Numbered from the stretch's first letter, positions 1 through 9,401 are shown. The stretch: DNA of 64,000 nt from JASBYZ01 sp029983705 (GCA_965119715.1 OZ221969.1:1364001-1428000); one strand, 5' to 3'. The notes: generated from the sequence alone by a model not told the origin. Translations and numbers: made by a program.

Positions 1-617
1 AGATACTTTGGATGAGGCTTAGCCTTTGATTTAACAAAGTCTTTGGTTCGGGCAATAAGCTCCCTAACATCGCGCATGCTCTGACCTTGATAAATTTGTC
101 TGTCACAGATGACGCCAAAAGACTCTTGGCCAAGCTCATCAGAAATATAAAGGGTTCTATAGAGGTGATACTCCTGACTTACATAACAGGCGCGATTTAC
201 TCCAAAGATAGCCTTGGTTCTGTAGACCGTATCATAGGTAGAAAAACCCGCATGGTCTTCAAAGATATCGTCTGGACGTATTCCCTTTTTAACTAAGTAG
301 GCCTTCATATTACCCGTCTCATCATAGTCTTCTTGTCCATGATCACCAGAGCAGATGATCTTTTTAGCAACCCCTTGCCTGTATAAATCGTAGGCACACT
401 CAAGACGATCTTTAAGCATGAGAGATGGGTGTCCATCCTCATGGACCTTAGCGCCTAAGACAACGATTGCCTCAGCTGAAATATTTTTACTGTCATTTAA
501 GGACAAGATTTTATCTTCAACGCTTCTTTGAAGGTGAATGTTAATTGAGCAAACTACTGCTATAAGTATGACAAATAGAGCAATAATCCATACTGCAAGT
601 GCGCCTGCACCTCTCAC
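1..617 (-). CDS. SanA/ElyC/YdcF (DUF218) family membrane protein, partial (3' end outside window)
   Basis: About 205 codons are visible; the C-terminus runs off the window. One hydrophobic segment (residues ~6–26) anchors the protein and is followed by a DUF218-type domain beginning AEAIVVLGAK, with an R–YLxxxxGxAKKIICSG stretch and a later SQEYHLYRT motif. Family members (E. coli SanA, ElyC) act in envelope integrity; the exact reaction is not known. The start is the GTG at 617, which directly follows the polA stop codon and has a GGAGG eight bases upstream inside the end of polA. It is therefore translationally coupled to polA. The family assignment is fairly secure, the function is not. 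Confidence 0.75.
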   Translation of the reverse strand, partial: MRGAGALAVWIIALFVILIAVVCSINIHLQRSVEDKILSLNDSKNISAEAIVVLGAKVHEDGHPSLMLKDRLECAYDLYRQGVAKKIICSGDHGQEDYDETGNMKAYLVKKGIRPDDIFEDHAGFSTYDTVYRTKAIFGVNRACYVSQEYHLYRTLYISDELGQESFGVICDRQIYQGQSMRDVRELIARTKDFVKSKAKPHPKY

Positions 618-3266
618 TTATTTTGCCTCCGCCCAGTTATCTGCACTTGAGATAGATACCTCTAGAGGAACCTTTAACTCAACTGCGTTTTGCATCTCTT
701 CTTTAACCATTAAGGCAAGTTTTTCTTGCTCATCTTTTGGACAATCAAAGTCAAGTTCGTCGTGTACCTGTACAATCATTTTAGCCTTATAGCCATCTTC
801 AATAAGCCTCTTTTGGACATTGATCATGGCAATTTTAATAATGTCAGCCGCACTTCCCTGCATTGGGTGGTTCATAGCCGTTCTCTCACCAAAGTTTTTG
901 GTAGCTCTGTTTTTAGAGAAGATATCTGGAAGGTGGCGTTTGCGCTTAAACATGGTATCTATCCAGCCATGTTCTATAGCAAACTCCACACATGAGTCAA
1001 GATACTCTCTTACCTTTGGATAGATTGAGAAATATCTGTCAATCATCTCTTGAGCCTCATCATAGGCAATGCCCAGTGACTGAGAAAGTCCGTAGGCCTG
1101 CTGACCGTATACAATTCCAAAGTTAACAGCCTTAGCCTTTGAGCGCATCTCTGGACTTACCACATCTACCGGTACATCAAATACCGCACTTGCCGTATTT
1201 GCGTGAAAGTCTCTGCCGTGTTTAAAGGCATTGATAAGGCCCTCATCGCCCGAAAGGTGTGCAAGCAATCTCAGCTCAATTTGAGAATAGTCTGCCGATA
1301 AAAATACGTTTCCCTCTTCTACTACAAAGGACTCTCTAATTTTTCTGCCAAGCTCAGTTCTTACCGGAATGTTTTGGAGGTTTGGATTAGAAGAGGATAG
1401 TCTGCCGGTAGCAGCCACAGTTTGGTTGTATGAGGTATGAACGCGCTTATCTTCTTTAATAAGTTTTGGTAGGGCATCAATATAGGTGCTCTTTAACTTT
1501 GTGCGCTCGCGGTAATCAATAATCTTTTCTGCAATTTCTGAGTGGGCTTTAAGACCCTCAAGTACTGAAGCATCAGTTGAGTAGCCACTCTTAGTTTTCT
1601 TGGTGGCTGGAAGTCCCATCACCTCAAAGAGTATGTGGGAGAGCTGCTTTGGTGAGTCAATGTTAAACTCCTCACCACTTATCTCATAAATCTCTTTTGC
1701 AAGCGCATCAATTTGTGCGCCCAGATCTTGGGAGTATACTTTAAGCTGCTCTAAGTCGAGTGCCATACCGTTTCTTTCAAGCTGCACGAGTACTGGCACA
1801 AGCTGAAGCTCGATTGTTCTATACAACTCATATGATTCATCATCTTTAAGCGCCTTAAGCATTGGCTCATACAGCGCATAAATTGCTGCTACCTCCAAAG
1901 TTTCTTGAGATATCTCTTTTGTGGCCTCAGGAAGTGTGAGAGAGAGGTAGCTGTTGAGCATGTAGTCAAGGGTGTATGTAGAGCGAGAAGAATCAAGCAG
2001 ATAGGCCGCTACAGAAAGGTCAAAGTAGTTTTCTGGCTTCATTTCTTGATAGCTTACAAGTGCCTCAGTCGCTGAGTCACTTGTAAGGACTTTTTCGAGA
2101 AGCTCTTTGAGGTCAAAGGCAAGAAAGTGAGCGCGCTTAACAATCTTTACGAGCGCTTCCTTAGCCTCATCGCCCTCAAATTTTGCTACTCCCTCATTTG
2201 ATCCTATATAAAGCGTAAGGTTTGTACCAAATAAGCTATCCTGCTCATCACTTTTTGCAAGTACCGAGAAGGTCTTAGCAGTTGCCATATGCTTATCTAA
2301 AAACTCTAAAGCTTCAGAGCCCTCAAATTGTGGGGTGGTAATAAAGTTTGCAAGTGCCTTTTGCTTTAAGTCTTTAGCAGCATCTCCCTGAACTAAATTG
2401 AGGTAGCGCTGGGTTTGGCTGTTAAAGCCCAGTGCACTAAAGGCTTCACGCATGGTATCTGGATCAAAGTTTGGAAACTTTGAGTCTACAAAGTCAAGCT
2501 CAATTGGGGCGTTAGTTAAAATGGTTGCCACCTGTTTAGAAACACGGGCGTCCTCCATATGATTTCTTAAATTCTCGCCCATCTTGCCCTTGACCTCATC
2601 GGCATGGTCTAAGAGATTTTCTAGGGTGTGGTACTCACTTAAGAGCTGAGAAGCTTTTTTCTCGCCAATACCTGGAACTCCTGGAATGTTATCTGAGCTA
2701 TCTCCCTTAAGTCCGTAAAAATCAGGAATTCTATCAGGACCTAAGCCGTAGAGTTCCTCTACCGCTTGAGGGGTAATTCTTCTAATGTCAGACATGCCTT
2801 TTTTGTTTGCAATGATAGTTACCTTATCGGTAGCAAGCTGGTAGGCATCCCTATCTCCAGTAACCAGTAGCATCTCATAGCCAGCTTCTTCACCCTGGCG
2901 CGCTAAGGTTCCTAAGATATCGTCTCCCTCCCAGCCTTCAAGTTCAACAATAGGAATTGCAAGAGACTCCAAAATACTATGGATCATAGGAAACTGAACA
3001 CGTAGCTCATCGTCCATTCTTGGACGCTGAGCCTTATAGCGCTCAAGCATATCAATTCTAAATTGCGGCTTTCCCTTATCAAAGGCACAGATTATGCCAT
3101 CTGGCTCAAAGTCAGTTATCAGCTTATGCAGCATTGAGATAAATCCTGAAACCGCATTAGTAGGTTTACCCTCAGGAGAAACGAGTGTAGGAGGCATTGA
3201 GTGATAGGCTCGGTGCATCAAAGAGTTTCCATCAATTACTGCAATAGTTTTTACATCACGTGCCAT
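618..3266 (-). CDS. polA: DNA polymerase I
   Basis: An 882-residue PolA for gap filling and RNA primer removal. The N-terminal ~290 residues form the 5' nuclease/FEN domain (VIDGNSLMHRA, GDRDAYQL, GLKGDSSDNIPGVPGIGEKKA). The middle region aligns with the 3'-5' exonuclease fold, but I see no DxE metal-binding motif there, so proofreading is probably absent, as in Taq and Bacillus PolA. The polymerase domain has motif A (DYSQIELRLLAH), motif B (RSKAKAVNFGIVYG) and motif C (QVHDELDFD). The ATG at 3266 has a GGAGG 12 bases upstream, slightly long spacing. The SanA-like gene follows directly in the same reading frame. Confidence 0.98.
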   Translation of the reverse strand: MARDVKTIAVIDGNSLMHRAYHSMPPTLVSPEGKPTNAVSGFISMLHKLITDFEPDGIICAFDKGKPQFRIDMLERYKAQRPRMDDELRVQFPMIHSILESLAIPIVELEGWEGDDILGTLARQGEEAGYEMLLVTGDRDAYQLATDKVTIIANKKGMSDIRRITPQAVEELYGLGPDRIPDFYGLKGDSSDNIPGVPGIGEKKASQLLSEYHTLENLLDHADEVKGKMGENLRNHMEDARVSKQVATILTNAPIELDFVDSKFPNFDPDTMREAFSALGFNSQTQRYLNLVQGDAAKDLKQKALANFITTPQFEGSEALEFLDKHMATAKTFSVLAKSDEQDSLFGTNLTLYIGSNEGVAKFEGDEAKEALVKIVKRAHFLAFDLKELLEKVLTSDSATEALVSYQEMKPENYFDLSVAAYLLDSSRSTYTLDYMLNSYLSLTLPEATKEISQETLEVAAIYALYEPMLKALKDDESYELYRTIELQLVPVLVQLERNGMALDLEQLKVYSQDLGAQIDALAKEIYEISGEEFNIDSPKQLSHILFEVMGLPATKKTKSGYSTDASVLEGLKAHSEIAEKIIDYRERTKLKSTYIDALPKLIKEDKRVHTSYNQTVAATGRLSSSNPNLQNIPVRTELGRKIRESFVVEEGNVFLSADYSQIELRLLAHLSGDEGLINAFKHGRDFHANTASAVFDVPVDVVSPEMRSKAKAVNFGIVYGQQAYGLSQSLGIAYDEAQEMIDRYFSIYPKVREYLDSCVEFAIEHGWIDTMFKRKRHLPDIFSKNRATKNFGERTAMNHPMQGSAADIIKIAMINVQKRLIEDGYKAKMIVQVHDELDFDCPKDEQEKLALMVKEEMQNAVELKVPLEVSISSADNWAEAK

Positions 3267-3284
3267 AACGCTAACCTACCTCCA

Positions 3285-3335
3285 AAACAAAAAAGCTTAA
3301 GTACACCTAAAATTTTACTCGGCGTACTTAAGCTT
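3285..3335 (-). terminator. Rho-independent terminator of glnA
   Basis: Arms at 3293–3304 and 3324–3335 form a perfect 12-bp stem (AAGCTTAAGTAC and its complement) with a 19-nt loop. On the minus strand it is followed by a T-rich tract. It separates glnA from polA. Confidence 0.85.
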
Positions 3336-3369
3336 ACTAAACTTTATACCTTATTTTAAGTGAGCTTTT

Positions 3370-4710
3370 TTAAAGCAATGGAAGATATCGCTTAAGCTCC
3401 CATTGAGTTACGCTTGACCTATATTCTGCCCATTCTGCGCGTTTATTTTTAATAAAGTACTCATGAATATGGTCTCCAAGAGTTTCACGCATAAGCTCTG
3501 ACTTTTCAAACTTATCAACTGCGCGAGAAAGGTCTCCCGGTAAGGTTTCAATACCCGCCTCTTTAAGCTGGGCATCGGTGTAGGTAAATACATCATCGCT
3601 TACCTCTTTAGGAAGCTCGAGCTTATCTTCTACACCCTTAAGTCCTGCTGCAAGCATTACCGCAAATACAAGATAGGGGTTACATGCAGGATCTGGATTT
3701 CTCATCTCAACGCGTGTAGCCTTGCCCTTGCCAGGCTTATAGAGAGGAATTCTTACTAAAGCTGAGCGGTTTCTACGTGCCCAGGTAATATAGACTGGTG
3801 CCTCATAGCCGGTTACCAGACGCTTATATGAATTAACGTACTGGTTGGTTACTGCACAAAACTCAGGTGCATATTTTAAAAGACCTGCAATGTAGTACTG
3901 TGCAAAGTCAGATAAGAAATAGCCCTTCTCGTCTTCTTTATCAAAGAAGATGTTATTTCCGTCCTTATCAAAGAGAGACTGGTTAACATGCATACCGTTA
4001 CCTGCCTCATCTTGGATTGGCTTTGGCATAAATGATGCGTAAGCTCCATACGCGTTTGCAATATCTTTAACAATCAAGCGATACATCATAACGGTATCTG
4101 CCATGTGAAGTGCATCTTTGTATCTTAAGTCAATTTCGTGCTGAGAATTACCACACTCATGGTGTGAGTACTCAACCGTAATTCCAGCTTCCTGAAGTGC
4201 AAGAACAGTAGCACGTCTGATATCTGTTGCCTTATTCATTGGCGTCATATCAAAGTAGCCACCGTTTTCAATTGGAGTTGGATCTTTTTCATTTTCAAAG
4301 TAGAAAAACTCAAGCTCAGGACCAATATTAAAGGTATAGCCCATCTCGTCAGCCTTCTTGAGTACACGCTTAAGTGCTTGGCGAGGATCTCCTGCATAGG
4401 GAGTGCCATCTGGGTTTACCACGTCACAAAACATAGAAGCGGCCTTTTTACCATTGGAAAGACCAGGAAGGATTGTTAAGGTTGTTGGATCTGGATACGC
4501 CACCATGTCTGATTCTTCAATGCGGGCAAAACCTTGAATTGATGATCCATCAAAACCCATACCTTCATTAAAAGCTGCATCAATTTGATCTCGGGTGAGT
4601 TCAAATGCCTTTAAATTACCTAATACGTCAGTAAAGAGAAATCGAACAAAGTGAACATCATGCTCTTCTAGAGCCTTGAGTGCGGATTCTTTATCGTGAA
4701 CACCTAACAT
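3370..4710 (-). CDS. glnA: Glutamine synthetase, type I
   Basis: Cytosolic enzyme making glutamine from glutamate, ammonia and ATP. At 446 residues it matches GSI-alpha length. Visible signatures are GFDGSSIQGF near residue 55, the GPELEFF metal-binding strand, HHECGNSQHEIDLRY, the ATP-site KPIQDEAGNGMHVNQSL, and RIPLYKPGKGKATRVEMRNPD. It appears to lack the ~25-residue insertion and adenylylation-loop tyrosine segment of GSI-beta enzymes. It is monocistronic, with its own terminator and a divergent promoter region shared with mtnA. No GlnR-type operator was recognised by eye. Confidence 0.97.
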   Translation of the reverse strand: MLGVHDKESALKALEEHDVHFVRFLFTDVLGNLKAFELTRDQIDAAFNEGMGFDGSSIQGFARIEESDMVAYPDPTTLTILPGLSNGKKAASMFCDVVNPDGTPYAGDPRQALKRVLKKADEMGYTFNIGPELEFFYFENEKDPTPIENGGYFDMTPMNKATDIRRATVLALQEAGITVEYSHHECGNSQHEIDLRYKDALHMADTVMMYRLIVKDIANAYGAYASFMPKPIQDEAGNGMHVNQSLFDKDGNNIFFDKEDEKGYFLSDFAQYYIAGLLKYAPEFCAVTNQYVNSYKRLVTGYEAPVYITWARRNRSALVRIPLYKPGKGKATRVEMRNPDPACNPYLVFAVMLAAGLKGVEDKLELPKEVSDDVFTYTDAQLKEAGIETLPGDLSRAVDKFEKSELMRETLGDHIHEYFIKNKRAEWAEYRSSVTQWELKRYLPLL

Positions 4711-4757
4711 TTAAGTCCCTTCTAAATGGTCTTAAGCTTAAGTTCTAATAAATAATC

Positions 4758-4787
4758 ATTATACTAAGTAGGTAAAGGGCCACTCAA
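4758..4787 (-). promoter_or_regulatory. Probable glnA promoter
   Basis: On the minus strand, TTGAGT (4787–4782) and a consensus TATAAT (4763–4758) are 18 bp apart, about 50 bp upstream of the glnA ATG. Confidence 0.5.
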
Positions 4788-4813
4788 TAAAAAATTTTTA
4801 ATCGTCTTATAAT
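4784..4813 (+). promoter_or_regulatory. Possible promoter of the mtnA–aldolase pair
   Basis: A consensus −10 TATAAT lies at 4808–4813, 52 bp before the GTG start. The −35 region is poor (TCAATA at 4784–4789, 18-bp spacer). AAGGAG precedes the start at a normal distance. Confidence 0.35.
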
Positions 4814-4865
4814 CATCACGAGTGGTAAATAATATGTAAAAGCCCACCTAAGGAGTGTATGACTT

Positions 4866-5930
4866 GTGGATGCAGCCAAAGAAAGCCTTGCACTGAGCGC
4901 TGATGGCCTCGCAGTTGAGATTATCGATCAAACAAAGCTGCCGCGTAAGCTTGAAGTGATTAGGCTCAGTGAACCCACTGAGTTTTTTGAGGCAATTCAC
5001 AAGTTAAAGGTTAGAGGTGCTCCAGCTATTGGGGTGTGTGCTGCGCTTGCGATAAGTGTCTTTGCAAAGCGTGCGCTCAAAAAAGATCCAGCTATATCAT
5101 CTCTTACACTTGCAAACTACCTTACAGAGCAGGCTTTATACCTTGAAAGCTCACGTCCTACCGCAGTAAATCTTGACTGGGCCCTCTCGCAAATGCTTGA
5201 CTGCATAAAGACTGCATCTCACCTAAGCGCGCCTAAACTTCAAGAGACACTCCAAAGGCGTGCACTAGAAATTTATGAAGATGACATCTCACGCTGCAGA
5301 AAAATTGCTGAGGCAGGCTTTCCTCTTATCAAAGAAAGCATGGGCATTCTTACCCACTGTAATGCAGGACGCCTTGCCACAGTTAAATACGGTACAGCGC
5401 TTGCGCCAATATATCTTGCACATGAAAGAGGCATTTCCCTTAAAGTTTATGCCGATGAAACCCGCCCCCTCCTCCAAGGAGCGCGCCTTACTGCCTTTGA
5501 ACTTACTCAGGCTGGTATAGACACAATGGTGCTCTGCGATTCTATGTCATCTATTTTGATGAGTGAGGGCAACATAGACATGGTAATTGTTGGCGCTGAC
5601 CGCATAGCTGCAAATGGGGATAGCGCAAATAAGGTGGGAAGCTCAAACCTTGCAATTGTAGCTAACTACTATAAGGTGCCCTTTTATGTTGCTGCTCCAG
5701 CATCAACAATAGATTTAAGCGCACGCTCAGGTAAAGAGATTCCTATAGAGATGCGAGATCAAGAAGAAGTGCACTCTATGTGGTATAAAGAGCCTATGAT
5801 AGACACGAGGGCTCAGATTTTTAACCCCGCCTTTGATGTGATTGATGCCTCCTTAATCACCGGCTTTATCTTAGACTCAGGACTTATTACTCAAGATTTT
5901 AAAGAAGGCCTTGCCCATGCAAAAAGATAG
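4866..5930 (+). CDS. mtnA: MtnA-family aldose-1-phosphate isomerase (methylthioribose-1-P / 5-deoxyribose-1-P)
   Basis: 354 residues, the eIF2B-related isomerase fold. Family motifs are VRGAPAIGV near residue 50, RPTAVNLDWAL near 97, THCNAGRLATVKYG with the catalytic Cys at 165, ADETRPLLQGARLTA near 196, and GADRIAANGDSANKVG with the catalytic Asp at 245. It converts 5-(methylthio)ribose-1-phosphate, or 5-deoxyribose-1-phosphate, to the ribulose-1-phosphate. The start is GTG at 4866, preceded by AAGGAG. It overlaps the next gene by 14 bases, and that gene is an aldolase. This favours a DHAP-shunt role over the full methionine salvage pathway, of which no other gene (mtnB, C, D) is present in the window. 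Confidence 0.93.
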   Translation: MDAAKESLALSADGLAVEIIDQTKLPRKLEVIRLSEPTEFFEAIHKLKVRGAPAIGVCAALAISVFAKRALKKDPAISSLTLANYLTEQALYLESSRPTAVNLDWALSQMLDCIKTASHLSAPKLQETLQRRALEIYEDDISRCRKIAEAGFPLIKESMGILTHCNAGRLATVKYGTALAPIYLAHERGISLKVYADETRPLLQGARLTAFELTQAGIDTMVLCDSMSSILMSEGNIDMVIVGADRIAANGDSANKVGSSNLAIVANYYKVPFYVAAPASTIDLSARSGKEIPIEMRDQEEVHSMWYKEPMIDTRAQIFNPAFDVIDASLITGFILDSGLITQDFKEGLAHAKR

Positions 5931-6498
5931 TGCTCAAGAAAAAATTTGTGAACTTGGCAAAAGACTTGCTCAAGAAAGGCTGGTTGCAGGACATGACGGC
6001 AATATTTCTATCCGCCTTGAAAGTGGCACTATTGCAATAAGTCCTACCATGAAAAATAAGGGTGAGATGAAGCCAGAAGACATTGTCTTTTTAGAGCTTG
6101 ACGGCAAACAAATTGGGGGTAAACTCAAAGCTTCTTCAGAGGCAAGCCTTCACTTAGAAATTTATAAGGCACGCCCTGAAATTAACTGCGTAATACATGC
6201 TCATCCAGTATATGCCACTGCCTTCGCAGCTGCGGGAAAAGAAATCTCCAGTGATTTTTTGGACGAGGCTATCATGTTTCCAGGAAAAACTCCCCTTATT
6301 CTCTTTAGTCCTGCGGGAAGTTTAGAACTTGCTCAAAAGGCAGCATCTTTAAGTAAAGGCTATAACTCCTGCCTTCTAGAAAAGCATGGGGCCGTAAGTT
6401 TTTCAGACGACCCCGATACTGCCTTTTATCTCATGCAAAAAATTGAGCAGCAAGCTCAGATTTACTACCTATTCTTGAATATCACGCACAAAGCTTGA
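5917..6498 (+). CDS. Class II (FucA-like) aldolase, probable 5-deoxyribulose/methylthioribulose-1-P aldolase
   Basis: 193 residues of the zinc-dependent class II aldolase/adducin family. The catalytic set of L-fuculose-1-phosphate aldolase (Glu73, His92, His94, His155) is matched with constant offset by Glu75 (KASSEASLH), His94 and His96 (VIHAHPVYAT) and His157 (LEKHGAVSF). I chose ATG 5917 over TTG 5911 because AAGAAGG ends eight bases before it. It probably splits the MtnA product into DHAP and an aldehyde. The MtnB dehydratase belongs to the same superfamily and is the main alternative; the FucA-like spacing favours an aldolase. Its 3' end overlaps the convergent amidohydrolase by 30 bases. 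Confidence 0.8.
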   Translation: MQKDSAQEKICELGKRLAQERLVAGHDGNISIRLESGTIAISPTMKNKGEMKPEDIVFLELDGKQIGGKLKASSEASLHLEIYKARPEINCVIHAHPVYATAFAAAGKEISSDFLDEAIMFPGKTPLILFSPAGSLELAQKAASLSKGYNSCLLEKHGAVSFSDDPDTAFYLMQKIEQQAQIYYLFLNITHKA

Positions 6499-7713
6499 GC
6501 AGGCAGCTACTACTAAGCTTTCCATACCGGTATCAAGGCTGCACTCAATATCCGGTGCAAAGGCTGGATTGTGTTTTCCTGGAGCATTCTCATAATCTTT
6601 AAAGCCACCAATACCACAGTAGCAGTAAGGAACTCCTAGGGCATCAGGAATTATCGAGAAGTCCTCTGAGGCAGTTTGAGTAGGAAGTTTAAGGTGCCTC
6701 TCACCAAAGTATTCATCAAAGGCAGAAGATACCTGCTCATAGGCCTCATCATCATTAAGTGTAAGCGGATACTCATCGTAGTATTCAATCTCAGGAGCCT
6801 TCAGACATCCTGAAGCCTCACACTCACCTTTTACTACACGCTCAATTGAGGCATGAAGCTTATCTGCAACATCTTGATTGTAGGCGTGCGTATTTAAGTA
6901 GAGTGTTGCATCATCAGGAATGATGTTTGACTTAGTACCCGCGTCAATTCTTCCAACCGTAATAACTGCCATCTCATTTGGGTTGATCTCGCGAGACACA
7001 ATGAACTGCAAACGCAAGATAATGTGTGCAGCAAGTACAATCGGATCAATTCCAAGGTGTGGCATAGATCCGTGAGAGCCATTAGCAAAGAGCTTAATCT
7101 TGATGGATGAGGCTGTGGTAAATACTGCACCCGGCTTTGTCCCCACATGCGCACCCGGAATAACTCCAAGTACATGCTGTCCAAAATAGACGTCTGGCAG
7201 AGGGATTTTATCTTTAAGCCCATTATCGATCATTGATTGAGCACCGCCAGAGCACTCCTCGCCCGGCTGAAAGATTGCGATAAGTGTCCCTGACCAGGCA
7301 TCCTTATGAGAGTTAAAGGCCTCAAGTGCTCCAATAAGTCCCATGATGTGCACGTCATGGCCGCAGCTGTGAGCTACAGGGGTAGTATTTCCAGTCTTTT
7401 CATCGGTCTGTTTTGCATCAGACTCATAGGCTTTACCAGAGTGCTCAGCCATAGGAAGTCCGTCAATATCAGCTCTGAGCGCTACCTTAGCGCCTTCACC
7501 GTTTTCTAAAACGACCGCAACTCCCGTCTTGCCAACTTCAATAGGCTCAAGTCCCATAACCTTAACCAGCTCTTTAATCTTTTTGGAGGTCTCGTACTCC
7601 TGCATTGAAAGCTCAGGAATTTGGTGAAATTCTTTATACAATTGAACGCGCTTTTCGTAAGTTTTTTCCATGTCAGAAAGTACAGCATTTGCCATGGTCA
7701 CAAGTTTGGACAT
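6469..7713 (-). CDS. M20-family amidohydrolase (N-acyl-amino-acid/hippurate hydrolase type)
   Basis: A 414-residue cytosolic metallohydrolase. The N-terminal catalytic domain has ALRADIDGLP, the metal-binding HSCGHDVHI near residue 115, and FQPGEECSGGAQSMI. A dimerisation lid (HGSMPHLGIDP) follows, and SEDFS near 348 supplies a further ligand. Relatives hydrolyse N-acyl amino acids, hippurate or indoleacetyl conjugates, and the substrate cannot be read from sequence. No translational overlap links it to the metNIQ operon upstream, and a terminator lies between them. Confidence 0.9.
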   Translation of the reverse strand: MSKLVTMANAVLSDMEKTYEKRVQLYKEFHQIPELSMQEYETSKKIKELVKVMGLEPIEVGKTGVAVVLENGEGAKVALRADIDGLPMAEHSGKAYESDAKQTDEKTGNTTPVAHSCGHDVHIMGLIGALEAFNSHKDAWSGTLIAIFQPGEECSGGAQSMIDNGLKDKIPLPDVYFGQHVLGVIPGAHVGTKPGAVFTTASSIKIKLFANGSHGSMPHLGIDPIVLAAHIILRLQFIVSREINPNEMAVITVGRIDAGTKSNIIPDDATLYLNTHAYNQDVADKLHASIERVVKGECEASGCLKAPEIEYYDEYPLTLNDDEAYEQVSSAFDEYFGERHLKLPTQTASEDFSIIPDALGVPYCYCGIGGFKDYENAPGKHNPAFAPDIECSLDTGMESLVVAACSSFVRDIQE

Positions 7714-7756
7714 ATATTCTTCTTTCTTTTTTAGGAGTTCGATAAATTATATATAT

Positions 7757-7806
7757 CCAAAAAAATCCTCAAAGCCTGTCTCTTTATAGGGACAAACCTT
7801 GAGGAT
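7757..7806 (-). terminator. Rho-independent terminator of the metNIQ operon
   Basis: The outer arms ATCCTCAA (7765–7772) and TTGAGGAT (7799–7806) pair, with an imperfect inner stem. On the minus strand a run of seven Ts follows. Confidence 0.8.
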
Positions 7807-7835
7807 ATGTTTACTCACTTATGTAAGGAAGTGAC

Positions 7836-8705
7836 TTAGAATGCTGGAAGTACAGAACCTGAGTAAGTATCGTTGATGAACTTAGCAATAGCCTCAGAGT
7901 TGAGCACCTTAGCAAGCTTTTGGATGCTCTCAGAATCCTTGTTGTCAGGACGAGCTACGAGATAGTTTGAGTAGGTCTTTCCAGCCTCAGACTCAACTGA
8001 CTCAACAGCTAGGGCATCCTTAGGGTTAAGACCTGCACCTAATGCATAGTTACCATTGATAACTGCAAAGTCTGCAGAAGTTAGTGATGCAGGAACAGCA
8101 GCAGCCTCAACCTCAACGAACTTAATGTTCTTTGGGTTTTCTACAATGTCTTTAGGGGTAGCCTCGAGACCAGCGCCATCCTTAAGCTTGAGAAGTCCTT
8201 GCTCTTGGAGGAGGAGAAGCGCACGTGCCTCATTAGTTGGGTCATTTGGTATTGCAATTTGAGCACCGTCAGCTACGTTTGCTAAGTCCTTAGACTTACC
8301 ACCATATACAGCCATTGCCTCAAAGTGAACAGGTACTACAACCTCAAGATCAGTTTTGTTTTCCTTGTTGTAGTTATCAAGGTATGGCTTGTGTTGGAAG
8401 TAGTTTGCATCAAGCTCTTTGTTTGAGAGAGCAACGTTTGGTTGGATGTAGTCAGTAAACTCTACAACCTCAAGCTTAACGCCCTCTTTTTCTAGCTCAG
8501 GAATAGCAGCCTTTAAAATCTCAGCGTGTGGTGATGGAGAAGCTCCAACCTTAAGCACTTGAGCGCTCTCAGCAGCCTTGGATCCATCTTCAGATGCTTG
8601 TTCTGCTTTTTCTGAACCATTTGATGAGCAAGCGCTCAGAGCAAATGCAAGTGCGCTTGCTACGATTGCACTTAAAATCAGTGCAAGTGATTTCTTCTTA
8701 AACAT
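7836..8705 (-). CDS. metQ: MetQ/NlpA-family methionine-binding lipoprotein
   Basis: 289 residues. A signal peptide ends in the lipobox LSAC (lipidated Cys about 26), followed by a short polar linker and a periplasmic-binding fold beginning LKVGASPSPHAEIL, with NYFQHKPYLDNYN typical of MetQ. It captures D/L-methionine outside the cell and delivers it to MetI/MetN. It is the last gene of metN–metI–metQ and ends at a terminator. Lgt, which lipidates such proteins, is encoded about 4 kb away. Confidence 0.95.
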   Translation of the reverse strand: MFKKKSLALILSAIVASALAFALSACSSNGSEKAEQASEDGSKAAESAQVLKVGASPSPHAEILKAAIPELEKEGVKLEVVEFTDYIQPNVALSNKELDANYFQHKPYLDNYNKENKTDLEVVVPVHFEAMAVYGGKSKDLANVADGAQIAIPNDPTNEARALLLLQEQGLLKLKDGAGLEATPKDIVENPKNIKFVEVEAAAVPASLTSADFAVINGNYALGAGLNPKDALAVESVESEAGKTYSNYLVARPDNKDSESIQKLAKVLNSEAIAKFINDTYSGSVLPAF

Positions 8706-8726
8706 TTTTTCTAATCCTTTAAACTC

Positions 8727-9401
8727 TTAAGCATTACGCTTATCAATTTTTACAACTAATAGGTCACATACAGTTTGAATAATTTGAATCAAAATAACTG
8801 AAAGCGCGATGGATGCAATCATGACGCTTTGGTTATAGCGATAATATCCGTAACGAATAGCAATATCACCTAAACCACCAGCACCAATAGCGCCCGCAAT
8901 TGCCGAGTAACCAAAGAGGGTAATCATGGTAATTGATAATCCTCTAATAATTGAAGGCAAAGCTTCGGGGATAATCACGTGCCAAATGGTTTGACCAAGA
9001 GAGGCTCCATAAGCTTGAGATGCCTCAACCATACCTAAGTCAACCTCTTCGATTGACTGCTCAACCATACGAGCAACAAAAGGAATGGTTGCCACAAGCA
9101 ATGGAAAAATTGCTCCCTGGGTTCCAATAGCAGTACCCGCAATCAGGTTGGTAAGCGGAATAATTGCAACCATCAGGATGATAAATGGAATGGATCTTCC
9201 AATATTTATCACCCAGGCCAAAATCGCATTAAAGACGGGCAATGGCTTTAGGCCACCTTTCTTTGTTATCGATAAGAGCACACCTAAAGGAAGACCAATC
9301 ACATAGGCCAAAAGTGTTGGAATCACAATCATGACCAGTGACTGCAAGGTTCCTTGACCAAGAAGCGGACCAAATTCTTGTAAGAATGCTTGAATATCCA
9401 T
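8727..9401 (-). CDS. metI: Methionine ABC transporter permease
   Basis: 224 residues with about five membrane helices. The EAA loop VEASQAYGASLGQTIWHVII, which docks on MetN, lies near residue 140. The ATG follows the metN stop directly (TAAATG), so the two are translationally coupled. The length is normal for MetI. Confidence 0.95.
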   Translation of the reverse strand: MDIQAFLQEFGPLLGQGTLQSLVMIVIPTLLAYVIGLPLGVLLSITKKGGLKPLPVFNAILAWVINIGRSIPFIILMVAIIPLTNLIAGTAIGTQGAIFPLLVATIPFVARMVEQSIEEVDLGMVEASQAYGASLGQTIWHVIIPEALPSIIRGLSITMITLFGYSAIAGAIGAGGLGDIAIRYGYYRYNQSVMIASIALSVILIQIIQTVCDLLVVKIDKRNA

